Source: Epiperipatus broadwayi (Eukaryota; Onychophora; Udeonychophora; Euonychophora; Peripatidae). Taken from it: a stretch of 64,000 nt of DNA. The translations under genes and the position numbers were made by a program. The stretch is taken from the NCBI GenBank assembly GCA_028023455.1, contig JAQFVV010000063.1, forward strand, positions 5,072,794-5,136,793, written 5' to 3'. This document shows, one piece after another, positions 49,095 through 62,110 of the stretch (position 1 is its first letter; each line of letters begins with the position of its first letter). The notes below the pieces were generated by a model that searched no databases, had not been told where the DNA came from, and worked only from the letters and a program-made list of their open reading frames with translations.

Positions 49095-50348
49095 TACAGA
49101 CAAGTTTTTGGTACTCCTATGGACTCATCTATCTCAGGAGTAATAGCTGATTTATTCATGGAATATATAGAAACTCGTGCTTTAGAATCATTATCTTTAA
49201 AACCTCTCATTTGGCTCAGATACATAGATGACACTTTTGTCATATGGCAACATGGGAAAAATAAATTAGATGATTTTTTCTTACATTTAAATAATATGCA
49301 TCCTCATATTAAATTTACAATGGAGACAGAGTATGATGGAAAACTCCCTTTTCTTGATGTTCTAGTCACCAGAACACCGAATAGTTTATCTTTTTCTATT
49401 TACAGAAAGGATACACACACAGACAGATATTTGCATTTCCATTCTCATCATCACCCAACTCAGATAGTTTCTGTAGCCAAAACCTTTTTAAATAGAGCAG
49501 TTAACCTTTCAGATGAGACACATCTGAAAAAAGAAATAAATCATATTAATAGTGTTTTATTAGCAAATAGTTATAATTACAAATTTATAAAAAAAAGCCT
49601 TATTTCAAGCCCAAAATAGACAAAATATGAAACAAAAAGATGATAGATCAGCTATTAGGATTTGTGTTCCATATGTAAAAGAAACTACAGACAGTATCGG
49701 GTGTATATTAAAATGCTATCATATAGATACAGCATTTTCTGCTCATCAAAAGATCAGCAATATAATAACCAAGCCTAAGGATTCAATCTCTCTTGAATCT
49801 CATGGAGTCTATCAAATCTCATGTAAAAATTGTAAAGCTTCTTACATAGGTATGAGTAATCGTCACATCAGTGTTAGGAGAGATGAGCATGCCAATGCAG
49901 TTAAACAACACTCATCATCATCAGCACTCTCACTCCATACTATAGATTCAGGTCATAAAATTGATTTTTCTAGTACCAGGATCGTATCCAGATGTGATAA
50001 TCTCTACCAATGCAAAATTAGAGAAGCCATTGAGATACTTAAAAGACCAGATTGTATCAATAAGCGAGATGATATGTGCAAACTTCCTCCTATTTGGAAA
50101 GATTTTTTTAAAAAACATTCCTAAATTTAACATTTTTGCTATTGGTGGAATTTTAACATTTTATTCAAATCAGTGATTGTAGCGCCTCTACAACCGTCTT
50201 TCTACCTTTTATAACACTGTGGATGGCTTGTGTGACCAAGTCGAAATGTCAGTATATTAATATTAAAAGTTTTTAACATGGATGAACCCACAAAATGTAT
50301 TTTATATATTTAACCCGTGCAAATCTTCGTTTTAACATATATATATAT
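49095..50348 (+). pseudogene. Penelope-like element, truncated copy (right arm, second palindrome)
   Basis: The best-preserved copy. An open frame at 49119-49619 covers the end of the RT: SSISGVIADLFMEYIETRAL, then YIDDTFVIWQHG and [10 protein letters not shown]. The GTPMGSS motif just upstream has become GTPMDSS. A second frame (49627-50124) holds the linker VPYVKETTDSIGCILK and a GIY-YIG endonuclease with GVYQISCKNC, SYIGMSNRHISVRRDEH and REAIEIL. It ends in KLPPIWKDFF. The two frames are separated by a one-base change at the 8-A run 49589-49596: seven As would join them. The terminus follows with CTGTGGAT, stem and CGAAAT at 50217-50249. N-terminal RT is absent. Confidence 0.9.
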
Positions 50349-50515
50349 GGAAAATCTGGACCAACTGATGAGTGCTAGTTCAGCATGAAATACGTATATT
50401 AGTAATCATTTATCTTTTTCACATGTATGGGTCATGTGTATTGGTTATATGAGATAGAGTAGATAGCTGAAGGGATCTTGAAAGTCTGTGTTTAAATCAT
50501 GTATATTACATTCAA
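50349..50515 (+). repeat. Half unit of the hammerhead-bearing repeat
   Basis: Starts with the hammerhead-like core at 50354. It continues TCACATGTATGGGTCATGTG, TTATATGAGATAGAGTAGAT and AAAGTCTGTGTTTAAATCAT, the B-box-like end. It directly abuts the (TA)n end of the PLE. Confidence 0.7.
50354..50406 (+). ncRNA. Hammerhead-ribozyme-like motif, well-preserved core
   Basis: AATCTGGACCAA, CTGATGA, stem II GTGCTAG...CAGCAT (with a mismatch), GAAA, TACGTATA, then TTAGTAAT. The invariant CTGATGA and GAAA are both intact. TACGTA after GAAA could form a minimal stem III or pair with a second molecule as a self-complementary 6-mer. Helix I is weakened by a change in TTAG (TTGG elsewhere). Confidence 0.55.
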
Positions 50516-52281
50516 ACTCAAAGTACATGAATTATGCTTGCATATATATATATGTTGGTGATATACTAATGTTTTAACATAATAGTGCATGTAAAATGTT
50601 GCCATTGTGTAGTAGCTATTTATCAATAAAATATAAACATGAAATAAAAGGAAATTATCCAATATTAAATATATTGTTATTTGACTTTGCTCCTTGACAA
50701 TTTGTGCGCATATCATAAATTTCCTGAAATTAATGTTGAGTTTGATTGCAGTTCATGAAAATAGAAAGTAGTGAAATAAATAAGGTAATTTATATTCCCA
50801 AATAAATTTACGTTTTCATAATAAAAGCTTGTGGGCTTTAGTCATTGTCATCAACATTGGAGGGTGGATGTCTAATTTACACGGCTCTGTACTATTACAT
50901 AATTGACTTACACGTGTGATGGTTACATATAGTGCATATATTTTTAATACATTAGATATAATGCAACATTTAACATATTTTTAAATTGAGGGTACAATAT
51001 TGGTAAGACACTTTTGAAAGTTCTAAAAAACGCGTCTCATTAGCATCAGCCAATGATTAATCACATTTATCCAATCAATAAATTTTAAGTTTTTATAAGT
51101 TTAATACATTCACTATACTTATTTTTAGAGTAAAACAAAATTTGAAAAATAATTATAGTATTTGTACTAAACTTATGAGAACTTGATTTCTATTGATTGA
51201 TGGATTGTGATTCTCTAATGATCACTGAAAAGCTTTCTTAAAAAGCAAAATTGATCTGAAAAAGTTTTTTCCATAATTTTTAAGCTATGCTGCACTTTCA
51301 CTTTAAAAATCTATTAGATAGATTTATTTTAAATCACTATATATGACTATAATCCTTGCATTACACTCACACGCATTTGCGTTTTAATACATAAAAGTAT
51401 ATTTTAAAACTATGTAATATAATCTGCTAATTGAGTTAATTAAAATTATTATAATCATTTTTATTTTAGTGCACTTACCTTATTCATATATATATGTTCA
51501 GATCTTTCACGACTCTTGTTTTATTTGAAGTTATGCATCCGAAAATAATAAATGTCTATGTCTGTGCTTGCAGATTTTATATAGTTTTGTTTAAGAATTA
51601 TATAAATGTTTAACCATGTATAATTATCATCTTTATTATGAAGGTCTATGACATTATCAAGTATTAATGTAAAATTCAGAAACGTAATAATGTTGATTGC
51701 CAAAGAACGTTTTGATGATTATTAATTAATTAAATTAGCACACGTAGTATTAATATATACACATTATATTGAGGGTCTTATTTTAAATAACAACTCAATG
51801 ATACTCAGTCGTTATTTTAGTTAATTAGATCTTCCAAAACATGTTTTATATATGTGAGTTTATGTATAAACCCACTCAGTAACGATCAATGCCTCGCAGC
51901 TTTTATTATTTTACCAATATATATTTTAATGCATTAGCATATGACCTTATATATGCTTATTTCTATTTTTGTACATTGTGACCTTTTTATCACACTCTTA
52001 TTTTATTTGTGATATATTACATATTGTGACAGTATACTTGTTGATATTGGTACATAAATATTTATTGAATATAGATGGTATGAAACTGTTATCTTCACAT
52101 TTTCAAGATACACAATTAAGGTAATCCATGTTAGAGATTAATAGATTCATATATATATCCTAATAAAAATAATAAATTTAACGGTAATAAACTATTATAA
52201 ACAGGCTTTAAATCTGCATAAGTACTTTTGGTTAATTACTTAAATGTGCGTCAACTGCCACTAAATTAAAAAACACACAAC
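50516..52281. other. AT-rich DNA, no gene recognised
   Basis: Short minus-strand frames near 50492 and 51521 have no motifs. No RNA gene or long repeat was recognised. Confidence 0.5.
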
Positions 52282-52640
52282 AAAGCAGAAGCAAACATCA
52301 TCAATTGAAATCCCATAAATCCTGTATTTTAATGTTAACAGCTTGTCTATTTATTAAATGCATTTTAGTCCTATTTATAAAAATTGCCTCCTTAATTTTT
52401 CTTTTATTATGGTTTCTCTCTACATGAAGAATTTTCACACTTTCAAAATCAAATTTAAATTTATATTTACATATTTTTTCATGATCAAAGAAAATTGAAG
52501 TAGTTACCATTATTTTTACTTTTAACATACTTATATAACAATGCATTTAATAAATAGACAAGCTGTTAACATTAAAATATGGAATTCATGGGATTTGAAT
52601 TGATGACATTTGCTTTTACTTTGTTCCCCCCCCCCTTTGG
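52282..52640. pseudogene. PLE endonuclease C-terminus, small head-to-head palindrome
   Basis: The minus strand at 52301-52546 encodes KFDFESVKILHVERNHNKRK, IKEAIFINRTKMHLINRQAV and NIKIQDLWDFN. The plus strand from 52541 encodes MHLINRQAVNIKI, NSWDLN and a stop. Inverted arms lie at about 52282-52362 and 52541-52626, sharing AATAAATAGACAAGCTGTTA. The family is that of the 35513-35832 remnant. The right arm is only the last 20 codons or so, plus tail. Confidence 0.75.
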
Positions 52641-53108
52641 AATTTAATGGCAGTTGAGGCAGATTTAAGAAATTAACTGAAAGTTCTTCTGCAGATTTAA
52701 ATATTGTTTATAATAGTTTATTATCATTAAATTTATTATTTTTATTAGAATTACAATTTTGTTTCAATTAATAGACATTTTATTTATAGTCATATATATA
52801 ACATTTGAGATTAAAACTCATAACACCATACAATAAATATTTTAAAATACTCTCTAAACAAGCTTAATTCAAAATTTAACAAGAACAAAGTGGTCATTTA
52901 TTCATGTACTTCATTTATTCATATAGAAATTTGACTAAAACTCTTTGGATAGAAAGAATAAATATTTAAATCAATTCAGCATTGTAAGTAAATAAGTTTC
53001 AATTGTTTTTCTTACAATAGTTGGAAAGCCTTAAAGTTTTCAGAATTTAAACATTGTTACAATGATTAAAACAAATTAAAATATATAACAGAATACCTCT
53101 AATGCTTG
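52641..53108. other. AT-rich DNA, no gene recognised
   Basis: No feature seen. Confidence 0.5.
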
Positions 53109-53627
<519 letters not shown>

Positions 53628-53629
53628 AA

Positions 53630-55030
53630 ATCTGCAGTAGAAAATTCTTTAGGCATAATTAAATGTTATTTAAAAGTTTGCAAGGATTTAGTAAAAAAAG
53701 TAAAAGAACAGAATTTTAATTGTACAATGAATTATTATTGGAACTTACAAATATCTAAATTTACAAAATGTACATCTGATAATAATCTAATATGTATAAA
53801 AAAAATAAAGGATTAATAATGTGTTTATTATTAAAATCTGATTATGAAAATCTTAAGTTATTCCTCAAATGAATAGTCTTAATTTTATAAAAGGTAGTAA
53901 AGTAAATATAGAAATTTGCATATTCAATTTATTAATATTTTTAAAAAAGTAAAAAATAGTGGGATTGACAATTGTATTTATTATAAGATTTATCCTTCTT
54001 CAGCAATATGTCCTAACATATTTTCAAATATAAAACTGCATAAAGAGAATGAATCGTTATGGTTAAAGGTTGATTGGGGGGAGGTGTTTTATTATGAAAC
54101 ATGTCAATTAATTGGAAAAATGCTACAATAAATTTTTGGTTTTGGTAAATATACACTACATTCATTATTTGATTTTGTTAGCAAAATTTGTGATGTTAGC
54201 ATTGATGTTAATGATGTACATTAGATATAAGTAAAATATACAGATCAATTGATCAAATGGCTTCTATTGAAAAATTTCTCACACATTAAATTTAGAAAAC
54301 ATTATAGTTGAAACATTACGCTTTATGGATAAAAATATTTATGCAGTTTTTAAGAATGATTTTTATAAAATGGGTAAGGGATGGTCAATGGGTCTGCCTA
54401 TAGTTGCCCAAATATGTAATTTTGTAATTTCTACATATGAAGAAAGTATTTTGACAAAGGAAGTTGAAAAAAAAAATTGTTTAAAGAATTAAATAACGTA
54501 AGTGACTTAAAATGGATTAAACAGATAAAAAATTAATGTGCATTCAGTTTCTTGATCGTAAGGTAACTAGAAATATAAATAAACTAGATAACAAAAAGAG
54601 GCTATATACCATATAAATCAAGAGTACTAATATCAAATAACATGACACGTTTGAAGTCCTTCTTGTTCTGAAATGATAGTCTTTGTAAATATTCATCAGG
54701 TAAATGCAAAAATATGAAATGTATTCTAATAAATTATTAAATGTTTTTATAATTACAATTGTATTTATTATACTATTAAAAATTTCAATATGAAATATAA
54801 ACATAAAAATATAAATAATAATGCTGATTTTTTTATTAATAAAATTTGGACATCAATACCATATATTCTGAATCAACAAGCAAATTTCATAAGGAAGATT
54901 TATAGTGATATATATGACATTGCATTTTATGTACCTCCTATATTAAATAAATTAATAAATAACTCTAAAGATAAAACCTCATTTACAAATAAAAATTGTA
55001 TCATTTATATATGCATATTTAGGAGTGGTA

Positions 55031-55114
<84 letters not shown>

Positions 55115-55415
55115 GAATCAAGGTGTACATTGGAGAAGAGAATGAAAGAACACTTGTTATTAAAAAGAGTCCAAAATATGAAATAAAATTGCAAAAATAA
55201 TAACATATCAGCTTCTGTTTTTTATGACCATAATAAATCATGTATATATGGTTTTCCTTTCAATTATAATAATATAAAATATTGCAAACCAAAAGAAATA
55301 ACAATAAAATAAAAATAAAGGTATATATACTAATATATAAATATAGGCAAGATGTCATCAATAGGCAATCAGCAAATGTTAAGATCATAGAATTATGGAA
55401 AAGTTGACCTTTCAA
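53630..55415 (+). pseudogene. Long decayed Penelope-like element
   Basis: Blocks appear in PLE order on the plus strand. An N-terminal region is at 53633-53816. YYKIYPSSAICPNIF...KLHKENESL (53970-54060) is the RT finger equivalent of PxGxRPxIxGLPKIHK. VETLRFMDKN and FYKMGKGWSMGLPIVAQICN (about 54360-54420) are RT palm motif B. FLDRKVTRNI (54550) is the later palm motif. SIPYILNQQANFIRKIY and VPPILNKLINNSKDKTSF (54850-54985) form the thumb/linker. CIIYICIF is followed by the endonuclease end RCTLEKRMKEHLL, SVFYDHNKSCIYGF and INRQSANVKIIELWKS (to 55410). The YxDD box is not recognisable. A (TA)n array sits inside the GIY-YIG domain. Frame breaks are numerous. Confidence 0.75.
55033..55111. repeat. 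(TA)n microsatellite within the PLE endonuclease
   Basis: About 79 bp of TA between the GIY-like CIIYICIF and the downstream VYIGE / RCTLEKRMKEH blocks. It has expanded inside former coding sequence. Confidence 0.9.
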
Positions 55416-58400
55416 AGAACTAGGTGACAAAGACTATGAGAATAGTTAAAAGAACTCCTAAGCGATGATTATATTTTGTCTTTTTCAAAAATTTTTAATT
55501 ACTGTATTTATTAATATTTAATTATAAGATTACATATATTGCCTTGAAGAAATACAGACATTGATTTATAATATATATTGTGCCAAATGAAATTTGGTAA
55601 AAATTCAATATGTGATGAAATGTCAAATATAATTTTTTTAAATTCTTATCTGATTTTTAGTATTAGCAAATACATTATTATTATTGAAACATTAAATTGT
55701 GAATTTATTTTCTTCACTTGAAATACATATATAAGTAATAAGGTTTATGGTTTCTAATAAAATGGTAATTGTTATTATTATTATTTCAATGTGTTTTTTA
55801 TTTCATTCATAAAAATAGATTATAAATGATGTGCACAAATATTTAATGTTTTAAATATGTTATGTTGTATGTAATGAATGTGAAAGTTTTTTATTGTCTT
55901 TTATTTTATTATTGTTGTAATGTTAAATATGGAATGGAGGGTGATTTCAGTAACAATTACAAAAAAGTGTTATCTTGAATTTAATGATGTCAATTATACA
56001 AAATTATAAAAGGAACTGAATGATTTAAACTCCCTCCCTGACATTTTGACTTTCATATCTGCAGACCTAAACTTTTTTATATAATTTTTATTTATTTATT
56101 TATTTGCTTAATCAAAGACAAAAGGATTATTTATTTATTTATTTTAAAAGTATTTACTTATTAGCCATAAAAATAATGGGGTAAAAGGATTACATTTGAC
56201 CAGTAAAAGTGGATAGAATTATTAAAACTTGTTAAAGGAATGAGAAAGTAAATTCATAGCTTTCAAACTCATCTTAATATTTCTTCACGAAAAATGGATA
56301 TTGCAAGAACAAATTGTTTTAATGATGCAATATAACAGCTAACAACATAATATTGTGCATACAAATTTTTTTTGTCTGCAAATATAATTTTATAATGTTG
56401 ATGAAGTGTTTGAACTCAGAATTTAAATCAGTTTATTTGTATGGTATACTGTCATAGATGGAGATTGTGTTTATTCATTCATAATGTTATTATAGTGTTA
56501 AATACCTACAAAATGAAGGATCAAATTTGATACTTGAAAATCCTGAAATTAACAAAGTACATATTATTTTGGATAATGGCTTTTGATATTTTTGCTAATA
56601 ATTACTGTTAAATTATAATTGATTGCTATACCTTAAGTTATGTAAATGTTTTTTTATATATGTAAAATAAATGTTAATTAAAAATTAATTTAGATTTACA
56701 CTTATAGATTAAATTTTAACAAATAAAACTTTGATTTAAAATATTATTCTCTTATTCATTAACTGCAAATAATTTTTGAATATACATCTGATAAGTATAG
56801 ATTTATTAACTTTCTTGTACTTCAAAGAGTGTACATGTGCAACAATATTTGCCATCTCATATAAAGATATATTATGTATTAAACATTACATATGTGAATT
56901 TTGACGTATAAACACTTATTTTAATAATATTAATTCCAATAGAGATGATTTCCAATAATACTTGATTATAGTATATGTTGGAATGTTTATTGTCTATTTG
57001 TCATTTTTTAATTATAAATTTATTGTTAATAAATTTTAAATTAATTTAAAACAATAAACTTTCTTTAGTTGTCATTCAGTTTGTAACACAAACCTATTGG
57101 CTAATAATATTTTGACAGATAATAATCATGTATTGACTTACACCATACAATTTATAATAATACTCATAAGATAGTCTGAGGATTAAATGATTGTATTGGT
57201 AAGTGTCCATTATATATTATTTTCTTTAAGGTAAGTGTAATATATTATTGTTTAAACCAGGTACACACTTTTACATAGTAATACATTAATTAATTTGGTA
57301 TTGCTAGATATTTAATAAGTAATTAGAAGATTATTATAATTATTTTGTTAATTATATGCAACAGTTATTTTGGATAAAAATTTATATCTGAGATAATTTA
57401 ATATATTATAAAGCTCAAATAAATTGTTTAAAATAAATAAAGGTGATTATAATTGAATGCTTGCATATTCTTGTAAACCATTATTTATTGGGTGAAGATT
57501 ATAGCAATTTAGTCTTTAGTTATAAAGATAATAATCCTTTTATAACATTAAAAATAGTATATTTTGAAATTGCTGTTTGAGTTCTATCAAAAGGAATGAT
57601 ATATTATGATTAACTTTAAAAACTCATTGGTATAGAATGTTATAGATTGTAAATTTAATTTCAATACTAAGCTTTGATATTGACATTTGATTACAATAGA
57701 TTATTAGTAATATTATTAATATTAAGATAATTATAATTTAAAGTTTAGCAACTTAGATTTATTGGTTTGAAGGATAATCCCTTGTGATTTGTTAATAGAA
57801 TTTGTATAAGTGTCAAATAAGAATCTTTTATTTAGTTCATGTCATCATGATTGGATATTGTAAACTTTAACATTATTTAGAGGATTAACCTTATTTTATC
57901 TTACTATAAATTGGTGAAAGTGGTGAGATATGTTAGATTAATCAATCTTGGGTATTGTGTTTTATTATAGCTTAGTAATGAGATTTTTTAAATTACAAAT
58001 TGAGGTTATGAATTTATAAAGTTTTAAGTCAAAAATTTTTATATATTTTATTAAGAATATATTAATATACTCTAGCCTCAACTTTATTTCATTTCAAATA
58101 GCTAGTTGATTGGGATCAAACAAGGATGGCTAGTGTGTTTATCTAATTATATTAATAATAAGATTAAGTATACCCAGGCACCAAATGGCAACTATGAAAT
58201 CATAATGCCCACCAGAGATCATCATTATCCATGCTTATTACTATAGAATATAATAGAGAAAGTAATTAAATTGTCTCTCAAAAAAAAATCTAATGTTGAT
58301 AAATCTGATTCAATTTATCGTGGTCTTGGTTTCAAACATACGAACAATTATGCAAATGTTTCCATGATAAATTCTTATTACTAACTGAGTAATAATGAGA

Positions 58401-59154
58401 CAACTTTCTTTCACAATTTTAATATAAATATATGATCTTGAGTGGTAACTACAAGAATGTTGTATACATTTCTAATGCATACATGCCTAGAAATGAATTA
58501 GTAATTGATGCGGAGAACTCATAACTTATACTTATAATATAAAATTATCATTTAATTTAAAGCATGATAAAGAAATGTTATAAATAAATCCTTCCTATTT
58601 AATTCCACTACTTTATTTTTTGCTCTCAGCATCTATCACTTTCAATAGTTACAATTATATAACACTAAATGTCTGTATTATGTTCTCCTTTAAACTGATA
58701 ACTCTTAATCCTATTCTCTTCAACACACATATAAGCCTTCCAACCGACTACCAATTCATGATCCTTATTAGAAAAATAGTATTTTCTGAATCTTAATATT
58801 TACACTACTTGACTTCTAATCTAGCTCTTAGATTTAATAATCAAAGTACTCTTTCTCAAGGTCTAGATCTGCTAATGAGGTGCAATTATTAACAATTACA
58901 TTGCAATGGATATGATCCCAAAATTTGCTAAATTAAACTTTAATATGAGTTTACCAATGGGAATCACATTAAATACTGAAAGCAGGAAAGGGATTTTATG
59001 TCTGCTCCTAATATTCATAACATTGCAACGAACCAAATGACTAAATTTAATATACCTAAATTGACTATTTTCTGTCATGTTATTATATTTCATATCATCT
59101 ATTTGCCCAAATTTAATTAGTAATGTTAAATCTAATACATTTTTGCCAAAGTAA
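55416..59154. other. AT-rich DNA, no gene recognised
   Basis: The first 200 bases are probably the PLE 3' tail (AAATACAGACATTGATTTAT near 55550, shared with 36020). Beyond that, no repeat, RNA gene or coding motif was recognised in about 3.5 kb. Confidence 0.5.
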
Positions 59155-59345
59155 ACTATGGAAGTAAAACAGTCAACTATGGAAATAAATCATAAAAATG
59201 AATTATGCAAATAAACTCTGGAATCAATCAATAGAATAATGGATTATATAAATCAACCATGGAATCAACCGATATACAAATGAATTATGGAAATTTAAAT
59301 TATGGAAATCAACCAATATAAATGAATTATATAAATTTAAATGTA
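59155..59345 (+). repeat. Diverged minisatellite
   Basis: Irregular units of about 25-35 bp are built from ATGGAAAT(C/A)AA, CAACCAATATA and AATGAATTAT, repeated roughly six times. Confidence 0.6.
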
Positions 59346-59463
59346 ATCTGGTATTAGTTCTAGATATAGGTGCTGGATATAGATTGGAGATATTTGAAAT
59401 ATCAATCACAAGAAACGCATGTAAATTCATAATAACAAATGTTTATTAGATAATAATAATAAA

Positions 59464-59705
<242 letters not shown>

Positions 59706-60639
59706 ATTATATGAAATTTACTAAGTAATGATAATAATGATACATAATACATATTTAAATTAGCTAAATTTCTTTACAATTTAACCATTGTCTTGACCCA
59801 TCTTTTAATTGAATATTAGCATGCTTACACACAGAATCAGAATTCCATATTTAAGTATAATATGAAATTCTCCTATAACTTGCATAGAACCTATAAATTT
59901 CTGCTCCCCCTTTCATTGCAATCATTATAAATTGAACTATTCCTATAAGTAATAATATCTTTACAATAATTATAAATTTAATTATTCCCAACAAGCAATA
60001 ATCTCTCTTATGTTTCCTATGAAAAGATGATGTAACATGTAAAATCTCTAATCGGTCCCAACAAATGGTTTTAAATATAAAACCATAATTTTTTAATTCA
60101 TGCATGCCAAATATCCACTGCTTTCTACTTTAATGACTGTATATATTTTGATAGGTCAGCATGTTGCCACAGCTTGACAATGTTCAATTTTATTATCCTT
60201 CACCAAATCTGACTACAGATCAGTCAGCTTATAAATTAAACACTTTGTCATTCTCCACATCAACACATACATCTGACTGAACCCTAATCCTGTCAAAGCA
60301 ACTTTTATCCTGTCTTGCAAAAAAAAGAACCATCTATATATTTCATAGCACTATGCAGCACTTCATAATGCACACATCAATGTCTCAATAAGGGAAATTA
60401 AACCACTCACAACTTTAAATATTGGCCAGAGAGAAGTTTTCTCTGAGACTAGAATCATGTGAGGAACTATATTTCTCTACACATTTACTCTATATAGACA
60501 TGCATAACATTTTACACAACTCTAACAATAACTCTTATCAATAATTCCCTACTTAAATAAAAATAAATGGAGCTGGAACTCATCCTTGCTCTCCTACTGC
60601 AATAGTGAATAAATTATGAGATAGTTATTTTTGATCTAT
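59706..60639. other. AT-rich DNA, no gene recognised
   Basis: No motif was found in the minus-strand 84-residue frame at 59851-60105. Confidence 0.5.
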
Positions 60640-60820
60640 CCCTTTGAGGTGGTAAGATAACTCTACCTCAGTAATAACAAGCATTTGTAGCTTTCCATAT
60701 ACATATATAGGGCAATTACAGTCTGGATGCAGATGACAAAGTCTGACCGGATCACGAATCAAACCCATGAACTATCTTAATTTAAAAAGTTAGGCACATA
60801 GCAGCACCCACCCAATCTCT
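60640..60820 (-). mobile_element. tRNA-like SINE (third type)
   Basis: The minus strand reads GGTGGGTGCTGCTATGTGCC, TTTAAATTAAGATAGTTCAT, GGGTTTGATTCGTGATCCGG. The last is a B box (GGTTTGATTCG) and the upstream TGCTGCTATGTG region sits at A-box distance. TCAGACTTTGTCATCTGCAT and a tail follow. It is unlike the SINEs at 13341 and 46087. A decayed tRNA gene is the alternative. Confidence 0.55.
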
Positions 60821-61559
60821 ATAATTATAACAGACCGAATCAACATATAACATAGCATCAACCATTCACATAATCATCCAATCACTTTTCATACATCTAA
60901 TACTAAGTATATAATTTTGATAATAAAAAAAAATATTTTCTATTTTTTTTTTTTTTTTACAAATACATAAGCATTTATACTTCTTCATGATTACATACAT
61001 GTTAACAATTTTTAATTCCCCCACCTTTTTTTTTACTTCAATGGGTCTTTATGGGCTAAAATCTTCTTTTTTTTTTTATTAAAAAAAATATAATTGTTAA
61101 TCTCTATCAAACTTGCTACACATACAAATAAAGCAAAATAAATAAATAATAAACATTACAGATTGTTTCTTTCATTCGAAGCTAAGTCTGAAGACTTGAT
61201 ATTATTGTCCACCAACACCAATTACCATTTAGTTCATTTGCCTTGGAAAACATATATATATATATATTATAGATGCACATAATATTCCTTTAATCATGAT
61301 GTAGCTACATTAATGACGATAATTAAAAGTGGCTGAAATGAGTCCTGTAGATTACTTTTCACGTTTTGAATATTTTCTTCCTGGGTTTGAATTTAGATGC
61401 TTGGTTTCATAATTTAGTTTCTTCAAATGTCATCGTTTTTCTCCATTTTTTTGGTTTTTTTTTTTTAAACTTGGGTTTTTTTTAGGAGAGAAAAAATTTT
61501 TTCAAATAAGATAATGTTCTAGATTCTTTCCTTTTGTCATTTTAGGTTCAAATCACAAT
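60821..61559. other. AT-rich DNA with T-runs, no gene recognised
   Basis: Several T- or A-runs (for example 60943-60958) and a short (TA)n at 61254-61268. No gene was recognised. Confidence 0.5.
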
Positions 61560-62110
61560 CAAAACAAACAAATTTTACTGTTAAAAATATGGATTAGTCT
61601 CTTAACTTTATATTAAAGTCTGATCTGTTCCTGATTAAACCATGGACACAGTACAGTTCTTGAGATGTTTTCTTTAAATGAGCTTTAAAGAACCCAATAT
61701 AAAGATTGAGGTACTGAATACAAAATCTTTTATTATGAGCTAATTTGGTCATAATTAATCTTGGAGAGAAAAAATTGCACACTATTTATAACTGAATCAG
61801 CACTTCATATTTAAGTAATGATTTTACACTTCTTAACAAGTTAATTCAATTCAAGAGAGAAAACAATCAGAGAAAACTCGCCAGAAATTAAATTAGCAAG
61901 TCTGTTAAGTGCAGTGTTATAGCAATCCCCCCTTTCGCTTTCCTTAGCCTTTTATAGGGAGAAAAAAAAATCATCTGTCAGTTTCTCCTTCCCATACCTG
62001 GCCTCTCTAATTTATGATCTTCTCTCAGAAATTTAACATTTTGACTCCCACCTGTTAAATGTTAGGTCTGGGTTATTATCTTCAACTCAGTTTAGTGAAC
62101 ACATTGCCTT
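61560..62110 (-). promoter_or_regulatory. Possible promoter/poly(A) module, LTR-like
   Basis: On the minus strand a TATA-like box CTATAAAAGG (61950-61958 region) is followed about 220 bp later by AATAAAAG (around 61729-61734). This is the spacing seen in R regions of LTRs. The stretch is less AT-rich than its surroundings. No second copy lies in the window, so a solo LTR is only a guess. Alternatives are a host promoter or chance. The 62-residue frame at 61594-61782 lies inside and has no motif. Confidence 0.25.
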
